The position numbers were made by a program, and so were the translations under genes. Positions 23,194 through 36,190 of a stretch of 64,000 nt of DNA are shown here, piece after piece; positions within the stretch are counted from its first letter, which is position 1, and each line of letters starts with the position of its first letter. The notes below the pieces were generated by a model. The model was not told where the DNA came from and did not search any database. It saw only the letters and a program-made list of their open reading frames with translations. The stretch is from the NCBI GenBank assembly GCA_013399875.1, contig VXAZ01008023.1:62001-126000 (forward strand), read 5' to 3'. This DNA comes from Gymnorhina tibicen. Its lineage: Eukaryota; Chordata; Aves; Passeriformes; Artamidae.

Positions 23194-25758
23194 GTAAGTT
23201 TCCATTCTAAAATTTATTTTATTTTGCTTTTATAAGAATGCTACTGTTGAGAGGTGGTTTTTTTTTTTGTAATGGTGCATATATACCATAATTCTGGTTG
23301 TATTATAACATTTCAGTATTTGAATTCTCTAACCATGGTTTTATTTTCAGGAGAGAAGATGGCTTATTTGGGAATTTTTGCCAGCTTTCTGAAATATCTA
23401 AAGCTTGTTAAAATTAATACCCCACTGAGACATCTTTTGTGTTCTACATATTCTTTTTTTTTTCATTGTTACTTAATCCTAAATATTGCTGGATGTTTAC
23501 AAATGACAAATGTAATTTGAAAACAGCCAATATTAGTAGAAGAAAGATGTCTGAAGGGAAGAGAATTTGTGTGAGAAATTTCTCTAGGTACTAAGTGTTT
23601 ATAATTCCTTTTTTTTTGGTAACAGTGTGAATGCTGTCTTAGGTTAAGAATGCATTTATAAAACAGATACGGCATTATTTTAAGTTTGAATGCTTGATTT
23701 TATTAGCAGTATCTAAATCCATATAGAATAACACTTGTTTCTCTTTTTCAGTTGTTCGTAAAAGCAGGGCAGCCATTTGTTTTATTACTGTATGCATATG
23801 TTTTACTATTCCACTAGCCTAGAGATCAGAATCAAATTAGGTTCCCACTGTGTTAATTCCTGCATAAATGTTTATTAAAATAGCAAATCCTTGCTTGAAT
23901 AGGTTCCTGAAGTATATGAGGCTGTTGGAAAAGATGCTGGTAGAAGAAACAAAGAGGAAAATTGCTTTACACAGAAAGCACAAAGCCAGGGTGGCCTTAG
24001 TTCATGATCCTACCTGTTAGAATACTCTGCTGCATTGTACTGTGATAGTGAATGTAATTTTATTGTCTTTTGAAATGTCCCATATTTGGCTCTTATCTTC
24101 AGGGCTTTCATCAGAGCCTCGTGTATACAAACTACTGTGGATGTGAGAGAACCTAATTTGGTTGGATGGCTTGTTTACAGACAAACAGTTTCTTTGATTA
24201 CAAGTTGTTATAAAGCAACTTGTTAATGTCAATTGCTCTTTAGACATTCAACAATGTAATCTATAACTTATGTTACTTAATATTTTAAAAGAAATTATCA
24301 ATGTGGTTAAATGCAGCAAAGGGAGGTACCAGTCAGGAACACTTTGGTCTCTATCATAACAAGGAACATGGGTTTCTCGTAAATGGAAGTCCAGCAGTGG
24401 TTTACATTCCTAAGAGTGTGAGACAGGTAGGCAGATTTCCTGCATTTGGGGGCAAGGGAACACTTAATTCCTGATCCTCCTAATTCGTACCAGCTGGTTT
24501 AACTGCATGGCCTGATCTGCTGAGATTTTGCTGTGTTATACACAGCTGTTACAGCACAGCTGGGAGGGGAAACCTAGATTTGATTACAGAGCTTATGTTG
24601 CTTTGTCACCATATGAATTAGTCTGCCATTGGATAAAACAAAAAAACCTGTTCTTTCAGTGGAAGAAAAAAATGTAACAGTCATTTGTTACTTTAAATCG
24701 TAGACAGTGTCTGGATGCTGTATGGGAAATTCCAGGAGTCACTTGTAATAGGTGATACAGGCAAGACTGTACAAAGTTTGCTCCCTCCATTGCTGGAGTA
24801 TCCCAAAAATGATGATGCTTGTACCTTTAACTAAGGAATGCACCAGGTACTGTTAATTTTCTGTCAGGAAAATGCCACTTACAGCTTTCTGTTTGGCAGT
24901 CTGAATAGAAACTAATGCGAATTACTCCCCTCCCACCTAAGTGTTTGTCTTCAAGCTGTGAATGTGTCTCATGGAGCCCAGGGGAGATTGAAGGTTAAGT
25001 GCTGTACAGTAGAGTGGAGCTGGTACCAGCTGGCCTCAGGACTGGAGAATGTCAGTGTTTTAGTGGGGGTATGTGTATATGTACAACTAATCATTGTACT
25101 TGTATTTACCTGCATAGCCCCAGGTTTGGGATTTACTTGCTGTATTGTAGAGGGACCCATTGGCTGGCAGTCCTAGTTAGAGGTTACCTGCATTGTTCCA
25201 TGAGCATCATACCCTTGGAGTCAAACTTCAAATACCTGTATGTGATGCAAATATGGATTCAAGTGGATTTTGTGTTGGAAAAGCACTTGGGTATTGTACA
25301 AAATATTTTTGTCTGTTATCTAAATTAATTCACTGACCGAAGTTTCCTTCTTTTTTTCCCTGCCCTGCTCTCTGTCCTGCAGATTTCATAAGTGTACGGA
25401 TAGGAAAAGCATTACTCCTCTCCTTCCTGTTTTCCCTACCCTCTAATATAGCTCATCAATCTCTCCAGCCTCTCTAAAAATTGCTTAAACAAGTAAGAGA
25501 CAACTAAATTTTTTAGACTGCTATCAGTTCAGTTGCTGTGCACAGGGTATACAAGCTTCCTTACCCTCTGAAGCAAGGAGAGGTTTTTGATAAACTTTTG
25601 CATTCTCCAAAGCACTTTTACCTTTCATGGTAGCTGTTATGTGGGCTATTCTGTGGTTCTATTTTGTTTTGATGGACATACAGTTCTTTGTACTGTTCCT
25701 ATGCCCATGTATGTCAGCTGTTTGAACATGGTAATGTAAAGAGATACTTGAATTTGAG

Positions 25759-26681
25759 TGTCCTGGTTTGAGACAAATTAAGGGAAACGCTCTGGAAGGA
25801 ACGTCTCCTCATAAGAAGGCAGGTTTCAGCTGCCCCTCCCCCACAGGTTCAGGAAGAAATTCCTTGGAGGAAAAGTGAAAAAAAACTATTTATTTAACAA
25901 GTAAAGTGCATGCAGGCACGGGAAAAAGAATAATGCTAAATAATAAAACCTCTCGCTGTGGAGAGAACCTGGGTAGATTTCAGAGCCCTTTGTGGGTGTG
26001 GCTCTCTCCTCTCCGGAGCTGGGGTTCGGTGTGGGCCCCTCCGGGCTGCGATGTAGGGCCTCCCTTCTGTTGCACCAGGACCTTCTGGTGTTGCTGAACA
26101 GTTCGGAAGAGAAGAAGAAGCCGAAGTCCCAGGGCTCCGTACTTTAGCTAACGAACAAGAAGCTAGCTAAAAAGCAAAAGGAATATAACTCTCTTCCGTG
26201 CTGCAGAAGCGGAGCAGCCAGGCAGGAGAAGCCAGTGAGCTATCTCTGTTTTTGAACACAGCGCTGAAGGAATTCCACTGGCTTCCCCCTCCCCTCTCTC
26301 TTANTGTGGCTCTCTCCTCTCCGGAGCTGGGGTTCAGTGTGGGCCCCTCCGGGCTGCGATGTAGGGCCTCCCGGTGACCTTCTGGTGTTGCTGAACAGTT
26401 CGGAAGAGAAGAAGAAGCCGAAGTCCCAGGGCTCCGTACTTTAGCTAACGAACAAGAAGCTAGCTAAAAAGCAAAAGGAATATAACTCTCTTCCGTGCTG
26501 CAGAAGCGGAGCAGCCAGGCAGGAGAAGCCAGTGAGCTATCTCTGTTTTTGAACACAGCGCTGAAGGAATTCCACTGGCTTCCCCCTCCCCTCTCTCTTA
26601 AAGGTACAGAAAGGCACAGGTTTCATGTCTGGCATAGGGCAGATGATAGGGAATACAGTATCATACAGTCACCCCAGGACG
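25759..26681 (-). mobile_element. ERVK-type solo LTR with internal duplication
   Basis: The element opens TGTCCTGGTTTGAGACAAA and closes CAGTCACCCCAGGACG. Its outer 8 bp form an inverted pair (TGTCCTGG and CCAGGACG). Read on the minus strand the start resembles an avian ERVK LTR (GTCCTGGGGTGACTG). The flanks TTGAG (before) and CTGAG (after) could be an imperfect 5-bp target duplication. No retroviral coding sequence adjoins it, so it is a solo LTR. Its middle is present twice, at 25997-26303 and 26305-26600, around a single N at 26304. Family naming is from memory. Confidence 0.75.
25997..26600. repeat. Direct duplication of about 300 bp around a single N
   Basis: Copy one covers 25997-26303 and copy two 26305-26600. 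Both begin TGTGGCTCTCTCCTCTCCGG and end CCCTCCCCTCTCTCTTA. They differ by one substitution near the start (GGTTCGGTG versus GGTTCAGTG) and by an 11-bp length difference, where copy two lacks part of CTTCTGTTGCACCAGG; otherwise they appear identical. The lone N sits exactly at the junction, which points to an assembly join of overlapping contigs or haplotypes rather than a true tandem. Confidence 0.95.
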
Positions 26682-27523
26682 CTGAGTAAACAAACCTTGG
26701 TTGTAACTGGTCTGGTATCTGTGGAGGTGCTTCCTGGTCATACCTTTTCTTGGGATTTTGGAATGTTAGTCCTCGATAAGTTCCCTTGCGCTCCTAGCCA
26801 GAGCCAGGACTGAGTAATGCCTTGCTTGCCTTTGCCTTCATTCCTTACTGTGGGTTTGACAAACAATGGGAGATGCGGCAAAGGAGGTGTGGTGGAGATT
26901 TGATGGTTTTATCTTACAAATCTCAGATTAGAACCTAAAAAGTCTTGATCACTTGAGTAAACTATTTCCCTTGGAGTGTTTATTGTGGCACTTAATTTGT
27001 CGGTCACATGTTTAATAATGCTGAATGTCATGATTTTTCTGATGCTTACCTAGAAATCAGAGTTGTATTTTGGAGATTGTGAATGGAAGCACTGACTAGC
27101 ACCAGGCAGTGATTCTCTGTATGCTGGAGATTTGATGATTACAAAAACAACCCTGTAAATGGATGTCTGTCTTCAATTACTTGAAAAGTAAGCACTTGTT
27201 GAAGTTAACAGCTGTGAAGGAATTTCCTAGTAATCCTTATGAACTCCTAAAAGTATTTGCTCTAAGTAGCTATTACAAGTTCACCTACTTTGATAACTTC
27301 CTGTAACACTCCTGGCTGTGCCTGAATAGAACTCAGTGCATGGCTTCAAACAATAAAAGTATAAGTTGAAAAATAACTTGATATATTATCCTTCCTAAAA
27401 TTGGAAAGTTTGAACGGAAAGGCCTTTGATGAGCATGTATTTTGTAATTACAGGAATGGAGTGAAAAGAGAAATACAGTTTTCTTACCTGTAGTGCCTAT
27501 CACTTTTTGCTGACCTTTTAAAT

Positions 27524-27551
27524 AAAGATTAAATAGATTTATTTAATCTTT
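27524..27551. repeat. Inverted repeat, 12-bp AT-rich arms
   Basis: AAAGATTAAATA is followed after 4 nt by its exact reverse complement TATTTAATCTTT. It is a short AT-rich hairpin of unknown meaning, possibly due to chance composition. Confidence 0.8.
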
Positions 27552-29052
27552 GTGGGGTGTGTGTCCCTATGGATGTATAGGGAGAAAGAAGGATAGGAAT
27601 CACCTAGTGTCTGCAGATTTGTAGATGATGCTTAAGTAGAGAGGATGAAAAAGATAATAAACAACAATGCATGGGCATTTTTGAAGTGCTATAGTCTTCT
27701 GGGTTTGGTACAAAAAAGACATATGCTGCCTTAATGCAACTAGAAAAAAATCTGATTATATACTTTGTATTTCCAGAGAGAAGAGTCTAAATCAGTCTGT
27801 TTGTTAAATCCTCACCTCCCTTTTGAAATTTTATTTTATTTTTCAGTTGATTGCTGATGTTACTTAAAAGAACAGAGTTCTCAGGAGAACAGGGATTTTA
27901 AATAATGCCATTGGCATATAAAACCTCTTTTATCACACTTGAAAATTCAGGTGAAAAAAAAATTTGGACTTCTGTTGTATGAAGTAGCTATACTTTCAGT
28001 ATTGGTGTTTACCTGAAGGAGTATTCTCTTACTTCCTACACTGTGTGCTTGGTTTCTGTAAGCATATAGAGGACAACCCCTTCTTTGAAGGAAGCAGTAG
28101 TGTAAAATTGCCTGGGTGTGTTAGAAATCTATTGTGATGGAGTAGCTTCTTGGCTTGCATAGATTTTTTTTTTTTAACATCTTTGTGCTCAAAGTGAAGC
28201 TGAGCACAATCAATCAATCAAAACAAAATTGATAGAGTAAAGTCATGTTTTTGGGCTCTATTTGTTTGGTAATCTCTGAAAGCTGTAGCATCTATACAGA
28301 TACTTCTTCAAGGCACATTATTCTGCCTGTCATGCTGCCAAGCAACTTGACTGTTAGCAAATGAGCTCTGAGTCATGGTATCATTGCTGCATGGTTTATT
28401 ACCTCAACAAACTATTGATGTCAAATAAATCAGGCTCCCTACAAAATGAAGTGGCAGAATAAATTGTAACTAGAAGAGTTCAGTGTAAGCTATGTTCTTC
28501 TTCAGCTTCTGGCAAAGACAGCTGCTAATAAGAGTTGATTAAAAATTCTGGTTGCATGGCATTGACTGAATTGAGCCGGTGGTGTTTGGGATAGAGAGAT
28601 TACATGCAAGGGTACCATGTATTATAGTACATTTTTTTCTCTAAGAGCATACTTACACATGTTTTTTAATTCTTTGGTGAAATATCTTGCATTTGAGACA
28701 AATTTCACTTGACTAATTATGACAAGCTCAGCAAACAATAATTTCATTGTTCATAATGAAGCTGCTGTCTGTAAGTTAGGCAAGTCAGTTTTGCCTGCAG
28801 AACTGCAAGGGATGGTGTACAGTGTCTGGTGGCCCTTGATACCAATGCACAGCAAACCGCAAAAATTCTGTTTGTGGTTTTTTTTTTCTTTAAGGGAAGG
28901 TGGATGTGACTAAAAGGCATTGATAGGTAAAAAATACAAACATCTTAATTTTAAAATCCAGTATCTCAGTTAAAGATGTCAAGTTCATATAGCTTTTAAA
29001 GCTGATCAGTTTTGCAAATCAAATGTCTTAAATGGAAATTAAAGACAAGATC

Positions 29053-29165
29053 AGAGAATCATAGAATAGCTGAGGAGGGAAGTGTTTCTAACTCCCACCC
29101 TGCCTGTTCAAAGCAGGATCAGCTAGAGCAGGTTGCTCTATGAAACCCAAGTCTTCCTTAGTACT
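29053..29165 (-). mobile_element. CR1 LINE 3'-end fragment, reverse orientation
   Basis: Starts GAATCATAGAATAGCTGAGG and continues with the degraded phrases TCAAAGCAGGATCAGCTAGA and GCAGGTTGCTC, which are the usual reverse reading of an avian CR1 3' end. Only about 110 bp are recognisable. Confidence 0.75.
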
Positions 29166-29764
29166 GTCATGATCCTGAATAGTTCCATCTGTCATAAGCA
29201 TTCTAGCCATTTCCTTTTGGTGTCTTGCTTCAATGTCTATTATAGCTTAAAGTCTATTTGAGGTGACTTCATGCAGCTCAGTTTTCTCATCTGATCTGAA
29301 CTTGCACAAAAACTTTTTATGCTTTAATTTTCCCTCACCCAACAATTGCCCAGATTTGGTATTATTAACTTAAATTTATCAGGCTCATTTCAATTTAAAA
29401 GTGAAATAAATCAGCTGTAATTGAGACAGTTAATTTCGTAGGAGGAGATCATGTTAGGCAGCAAGTAGTAGCATGTCCTTCTATCCTTTTCTCTAAGACA
29501 TAGCATCAATAATAAAAAGAGGGATGAGCACAAATGAAATAAAGACTATGCCAAGAAAAAGTACAGAAGTCTTATGTCTTTAAGTCAGTAGAAACAGGTG
29601 GAAGCCAGGCTGAGTAATCAAGAAATGTCAAAGGGAGTATTTGACACTGTAAGTTGGTTTTACTTTGAATTAACTTTTCAGTTATGTTTGAAGACAAATG
29701 TTCTTCCGATATTCAAGCAAGAAATCCCTTCTTTTCTTCTTGACAAAGATGATGAAGCATTTTG

Positions 29765-30170
29765 AGAAGAAGCCATATGAGGAGTGGTTGAGGTCACTTG
29801 GTCAGTTCAGTCTGGAGAAGAGGAGGCTGAGGGGAAACCTCACTGCAGTTACAGTTTCCTTGTGAGAGGAAGAGGAGGGGCAAGAACTGATCTCTTCTCT
29901 GTGGTGACCAGTGACAGGACCTGAGGGAATGGCCTGAGAGTTGTGTCAGGGAAGGTTTAGGCTGAATATTAGAAAAAGGTTCTTCACCCAGAGGGTGGCT
30001 GGGCACTGAACAGGCTCCCCAGGGAAGTGGTCACAGCACCAGCCTGACAGAGTTCAAGAAGCATTTGGACAATGCTCTCAGGCACATGGTGTGACTCTTG
30101 GGGATGGTCCTGTGCAGGGCCAGGAGTTGGACTTGATGATCCTTGTAGGTCCCTTTCAACTCACCATATT
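29765..30170 (+). mobile_element. CR1 LINE 3' fragment, forward orientation
   Basis: Contains GTCTGGAGAAGAGGAGGCTG, then GGGAAACCTCACTGCAGTTA, GGTTCTTCACCCAGAGGGTG and finally TTGGACTTGATGATCCTTGT followed by AGGTCCCTTTCAACTC. These are the ordered landmarks of the CR1 3' part. It ends near CCATATTCGGTGATGCTATG, a decayed form of the terminal octamer array. It is 5'-truncated like most CR1 copies. Confidence 0.92.
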
Positions 30171-33100
30171 CGGTGATGCTATGAGAAGGTATGCAATTGA
30201 TGTACTTGTACTTTCTTCAGTATGGACAAATTGCTTTCAGGAGGGCTATGTACAAGAAATCCAATTTCCTTATGTACTGGTTGACATTGTTTTTAGCTGA
30301 GAAGCTTACTGTTTTAAAACAGTAAATTTCAAACTTTCTGTTTAAAAGTTGCATTGGATTATGTTGGAAGAGAGGTGTGTAAATAAAGATAGGTACCGTA
30401 AATTGCTCTGTGATTTCTATCTTAAATCTGAACTTTTGGTGTTCTTTTTTTTATTTTAGGAAATTTTAGCTATGTTGTCCTTTAACAGGTTTGCTGTGTG
30501 TTTACATCTGGTAAGAAGATGCAAGTACCTTAGACAATGTAGCATGATGTTAATCTTCAAAGCTGGATAATACTGAAATAAATACAGAAATAAAAAATAC
30601 TTAGTATAGCCAAGTGCTAAGCAGTTCTTGCAGTCATTACTCATCACAGGCACAACAGGAACTGTGAAGTCAGTAGGCTTGCAAAAGGAAGCTCTGGGTA
30701 ATTTGGTGTATGATTACTTAGAGTGAATAATCTGTTTTATTAATAGATCATACCACATGGAAGTGCACAATGCATACAAGTAATGCACCATTTTAAACAA
30801 GAGTCACATGGGTAGCTTTTTCTTCTTGGTATTCTGCTCTTTCTAGGAGTGTCTGTTTTAAATCCTGTATCCTGGAAACTCTTTAAGTGTCAGGCTTTTC
30901 AGCTCATCGAGGCTTTCCTCTTTGCTTCCCTCTACCATTCTGTTTATTTGCGATACCACGTTTAATATATGCTGTGTCATCATCCATGTGGCTAATCACT
31001 GTCTTCTGGCTTTGATACTGAGTGCTGTTTTTAGTGGTAGGTATTGCTGTTCCTGTAGACAGAAACAAATTGTCTTCAAATAATATTTATCTCCTGAATG
31101 CTTTAAGGACATCCTTGTGAGGTATAAATGAGGTGGTATGCATACAGTGAGATTAAATAGTAAGATTTTCCATTTCCCTGCATAAGGTGTACAGATGTCA
31201 GCTAAAACTTGGTAAATGTATTATAACAAAAGAAAAACTTATAGAGCTATTTTTTTTTTCCCCCCTACAAGACGGAAGGAGGTCTCCTTGATCAGCAGTA
31301 TCCACTTGTCTCCAGTTGTAATGAAACAAGAGTCCAGGCTCCTCTGGATCTCTTTCTCTGCATGACCATGGTGCTCTGAAAAGCTGACCAGTACATGCTG
31401 TAGGCACATTCTTCTGCAGAGAGAGGACATTCATGTAAAACTATCATCTTGAGGGTGTTGGTTTTCAGTTGTCCTGACTGCAGTAGATTCATTGAAAGGT
31501 TTGCTTTAGAAATTTGTGTAAGCAGTGTGATTGTGATTACTTAAGAGTTGTTCTCACAATAAGTTTTATGATTTTATGTGATAACAAAATTAAAATTCAG
31601 TCTAGGTGACTATGATGTGGTATATTCTATTACTGTACCTGAGGGACCTTTCCAGAAGGGTGTGAGGGCCTTACTACCAAGCTGCTATCAGAGCTGCAGT
31701 CAGTGCTTCAACAATCTAGAATTAGAATGTTTGGTTTGTTGTGCCAGCTATGTTTTGTTACTCATATAACTACTCAGTGCATTTTTCAAAGATCCTGCTA
31801 AAGTATTCCCTCTGCAGTGCAGAAGTGCAGTTACCTCAGGAATATGAAATTATTTCTGCTCTTAAACATCATCCTCTTATGAATGAGAATTGAAATACGA
31901 AGTACAACATAAATTCAAACACACAAATATCAGATGCAGTCCCTGACCAGTTCTTATGGTGGAAGAAATCCTTTTGCTGGCAGTAGTAAACCCCATATAT
32001 TTTAGCAGTTAATAATAATGAAATTAGGTAAGTGATGCTTTCTGAAACTGGTCAAATGGGCAGTGGTAGAAGGAATACCAGTGTTTGCTAATACATCAGT
32101 TCCTTACAAGCATCACCACTTTGTGTTTATAGCAGAATCAATGAAGAAATAAAATAATTCTTAATCTATTAAATCTTCTGCTGTAGGTGTTAACTGATGT
32201 AAGAACATCCATTATTCAGTATAATTCTTGTAAACTGATTCTTCAGGTCAGCACTGATAGGTATTTGTTTGACGTATATTATCAGGATGGTAATGACCTG
32301 CTGTGTGCTTGTTCATTGTGAAATGAAGCTATTATCTATCCATAGTGTATTTCTCCAGTGTTTCATAATCACATATTGGATTTTCTTTCCTTACTCTCTC
32401 ATAGTCAGAGTGAAAATATGTGATCAATCAGAAAATAGCTTCTGTTTCTTAATTGTGCTTTTTCTCCATCTTCTGCAAACACATAGAAACATTGTGACAC
32501 TGTCCAGTTTGTTCTGGATAGACTGCCGCAGTTTTCATGCCAGAGGACATGAAAAGTGATGACATATGTTTGAAATGGCATTTGGTCAAGTCACTGAGCA
32601 GATACCTGACCAACCTGTATTAGGTCACTTTCCTTTCCTCTCCTTGGCTGTGAAAATTCTTGTTCTGTTCCTGTTTGCCTCTGTGTGATAAGAGCCATTG
32701 TAGGTAGTGATTAACAGGTAACTCATGCAAGTTGTGGTTCATTATGCAGTTGAGAGAAGATGGAGCGGGAAAGAGGAGACCAAACAACGCAAACAAAATA
32801 ACTGGTACTTGAATTATGGACTTTGTGTATTTATGGTTGTCCTGACCTGTTCTCTTATACTTGAGTAATCAGACATTGTCATTGGGTAACTTCAGCAGAC
32901 AATCCTTGAACCATCAGTGTGCGCAGTTAAGGATTCTCTGTTGAAGGGAATCTTTTGCAAATGGAAATATTGATTCATTTTGCCAGAGAAGTTCAGAATA
33001 CCCTATCTCTGAGAGCCTGAGGGATTCCTGAATAGGACTTCTGCCAGATGCATGCTGTTTGGTGGATGCTTTAGATGCCAAGAGACCTCAGGAGGCAGAG

Positions 33101-33347
33101 GGAGAAAATGGAGGATAGCCTTAGTTCAGCTAGACAGTTCTCGTTAAAGGCTCAGCAGTGAGTCTTCCCCTGCAGCAACTGATTGCTTAGGCTGCTCTGT
33201 CAGCATATTATTTTATAATGGCAAAGTTTTGAGCTTAGTGTTCTGGATTGACTCATACCGGAGCAAGTCCTGGTTTTGTAATGCGCATTTTCTGAAATAA
33301 TATCTTGTGTTAGTTACAACAGCCTGAAAAGTATTTGCAGAATTTGA

Positions 33348-33915
33348 GATTGGGAGGCTCCTTCCAACCTCAACCAGAGATCACCCTCCTATTCAAGCAG
33401 AGCAACCTAGACCCAGTTGTCCAAAACTATGTCCAGATGGCTTTTGAATATCTCTAAGAAGGGAGAGTTCATAATGCCCCTGGGGAACTTCTGCCAGTGT
33501 TTCCTGCTGTTTGGAGAGCACCTTTTGTGTTTGAGTTTGTGCCTATTGCCTCTGGGCACACTCCTGTCACTGGGCACCATGGAAAAAAGCCTGGCTCCAT
33601 GCTCTATGCAGCCTCCCTTCAGGTATTTATGCACATTGGTGAGATCTCCCTGAGCCTTCTCTTTTCCATGTTGAACACTCCCAGCTCTCTCAGCCTTCCC
33701 ATATAAGAAGAATGCTGCAGTCCCTTATCTTAGTGGCCCTTTATTGGATTCTCTCCAGTATGTCCATACCTCCCTTGAACTGGAAAACACAGCACTGGAT
33801 CCAGCATTCCACATGTGGCCTCACCAGTGCCCAGCAGAGAAGGTGGGATGCCACCCTTGACCTGCTAGCAACACTTTGCCTAATGCAGCACTTTGCCTAA
33901 TGCAGCCTGGAGTGC
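33348..33915 (-). mobile_element. CR1 LINE 3' fragment, reverse orientation
   Basis: Begins GGAGGCTCCTTCCAACCTCA and proceeds through CCAAAACTATGTCCAGATGG, a GGGCACCATGGAAAAAAGCC block, TCTCTCAGCCTTCCCATATA and CACATGTGGCCTCACCAGTG. This is the CR1 3' region read backwards. Near its right end a 17-bp piece, CACTTTGCCTAATGCAG, is tandemly duplicated (33872 and 33889). The short open frames here are remnants and not host genes. Confidence 0.93.
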
Positions 33916-34254
33916 TGTTAGTCTTTGTGGTAAGAGCGTGCAGCTGGCTTCTGTATGAAATAGGCTGTTTTCTAAGTATAAGGAACATTTCTTATGGAAA
34001 GCAAACACCAGAGTGTTTTTCTTTAATGAAAGCTATTAAGCTACTTAAGTCTACCAGCTTCAAAACAATCCAAATTTGCTTTTGTAGAAGTGTTTCTAGC
34101 CATGTTATTTATTTGCCTGATTTCTGCATCTGAAGCTATACTGGTTTTAGTATGTTTGATTTTGCTTTTATCTTTTTAATTCTAAAGCAATACCTGAAGA
34201 CATTTGCAGATTTCCAAAGATCAGGTCTCCATTTTAGTATTAATGGGGTTAAAG

Positions 34255-35205
34255 AGTTGTGGTCAGTGGCTTGATGTCCTAGTAGAGAGCCGTGGTGGGT
34301 GGTGTCCCTCAGAGGTGTGTACTGGGATGAGTGCTAAGGGATTGAGTGCACTCTCAGCAAATTTGCCAATGACATCAAACTGTGATGTAGCCAACACTGC
34401 TGGAGGGAAGGCGTGCCATCCAGAGGGACCTGGAGGGGCCTGAGAGGTGGGCCTGTGCAGATCTCATGAGGTTCGACAAAGAAAAATTCAAGGACTGCAC
34501 CTGGGTCAGAGCAATCCCAAGCAAGTACAGGCTGGATTGAGAGTAGCCTCGAGAAGGACTCAGTGGTGTTGTGTGATGAGATGCTCAGCAGGAGCTGGCA
34601 ATGTGCACTTTCAGCCCAGAAAGCCAATCATCCTGGGCTGTATCACAAGAAGCATGGCCAGCAGGTCAAGGAGCTGATTCCGCTCTTATGCGACCCTGCC
34701 TGGAATGCTGCATTCAGGTCTGGGGTCCTCAACATAAGGACATCAGACTGTTGGAGCTAGTCCAGAGGAGGACCATGAAGGTGATCAGAAGGCTGGAGAA
34801 CTCCTATGAAGCCAGGCTGAGAGAGATGAAGCTGTTCAGCCTGGAGAAGAGAAGGCTTCAGAGAGACTGTAGAGCACCTTCCAGTACCTAAAAAGGGGCC
34901 AGCAGGATGGCAAGAGACTGTTTGCAAGGGCACATAATGATAGGACAAGAAGAAATGGCTTTAAAGCTAAAAGAGCAGAGGTTTAGGTTAGATAAAAGAA
35001 AGAAAGACTTCCCTATAAGGGTGATGAGGTCCTGGAACAGTTCCAGAGAAGTGGATGCCCCATCCCCAAAAGTTCTCAAGGCCAGCCTGGATGGAGCACT
35101 GAGCAATCTGGCCTAGTGAAAGGTGTCTCTGCCCATGGCAGGGGGTTGGAACTAGGTGATCCTTATGGTCCCTTCTAATCCAAGCCACTCTGTGATCCTG
35201 TGAAT
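34255..35205 (+). mobile_element. CR1 LINE, 3' kilobase including the end of the reverse transcriptase
   Basis: The sequence starts within the reverse-transcriptase reading region (TGGTGTCCCTCAGAGGTGTG near 34302). It continues through GGCAATGTGCACTTTCAGCC, CAGGTCAAGGAGCTGATTCC, CCTGGAGAAGAGAAGGCTTC and GCAGGGGGTTGGAACTAGGT, and ends TCTGTGATCCTGTGA. Where active CR1 elements encode the catalytic FADD box, this copy reads FAND (about 34354-34365), and several frameshifts and stops follow. It is a dead 5'-truncated copy. Confidence 0.94.
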
Positions 35206-36064
35206 TGTTCTTCCACAGTTCAGTCCCTTTCTGGTTCCTTTTGATTATTAAAAATGGAAGAACATCATGGGCTGTATGTGGTTGGTTTAATTTTATTTGT
35301 TTTCAATTCCTTAATGAATGGAAGCTAACGCATGTGCATTTGAAATTGGCTGATTGAACTAATCAGCTTGGGCATAAATTTGACTTTTTTTAAGATAATT
35401 TTCTTTGTATGCTATGAAAATTGAAAGCTAAGTGAAGAGAGTACTGATCATTCTAAATCTGTGATGCTTTCAAAGCCTTCACCCATGTCTTGTGGACTTG
35501 ATGTGTCCTGCAGGCCAAACTTTGCCGTTCTTTTGCATGCTCAGGATTCCCTTTCGGTAGCCGGACCTAATGGTTGTGTTCTTGTGAACTGGTGCAACTC
35601 CTTGCTGTTTTCCTTCTGCTTGCCTCTCCTGCATCTATGTAGACCACTGTGTGGTGCCTTGACCTTTTGTGTGTGAACTACCATACCTTTCCCTGCTTTT
35701 CAGTTTGAAGGGTGTGTTCAGTTTGTTTTTTTAATTTGAACTGGTGATATTTATCTGGCTGTTTTGTACTTCATGCTCTTGTGTTTTTCTGTATCTGCTC
35801 GAGTCTGGGCAGAGGAAGGCCTTTTCAGCTTCAGATAGGAAAGAATTTTCTGTATGTCTCTTTCAGGCTTTTGTGTTGGATGATATTAATTGGAGAGCCT
35901 GCTACTTCCAAATTATTTTAATGCTCCTGTTCTTTTCTTTTTTCTTTTCTAAGGGATTAACTACCTCAAATACAGGATGCTGTCACAGCATCTATCAGAA
36001 TCTCATTTCCTTTGGGGATCTTTTAAAAGATCATTTTGAGATAATCTTCCTTGCTACGGTGTCT

Positions 36065-36190
36065 TGATTGGGAAAAAAACCAGACAAACAAACAAATAAC
36101 CAAAACCAAATGAAAACCAAAAAACCCCAACCAAAAAGCTTCACCTCAGAACTAAGCCCCAAACCTCCCAAAACAAACAACAACAAAATG
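36065..36190. repeat. A/C-rich low-complexity tract
   Basis: A strand-asymmetric stretch built of A runs with CAA and CCAAA phrases and almost no T for roughly 120 bp. It begins in a GGGAAAAAAACCAG segment and ends before CAAATCCTTGGGC. It is likely simple sequence grown by slippage. Confidence 0.8.
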
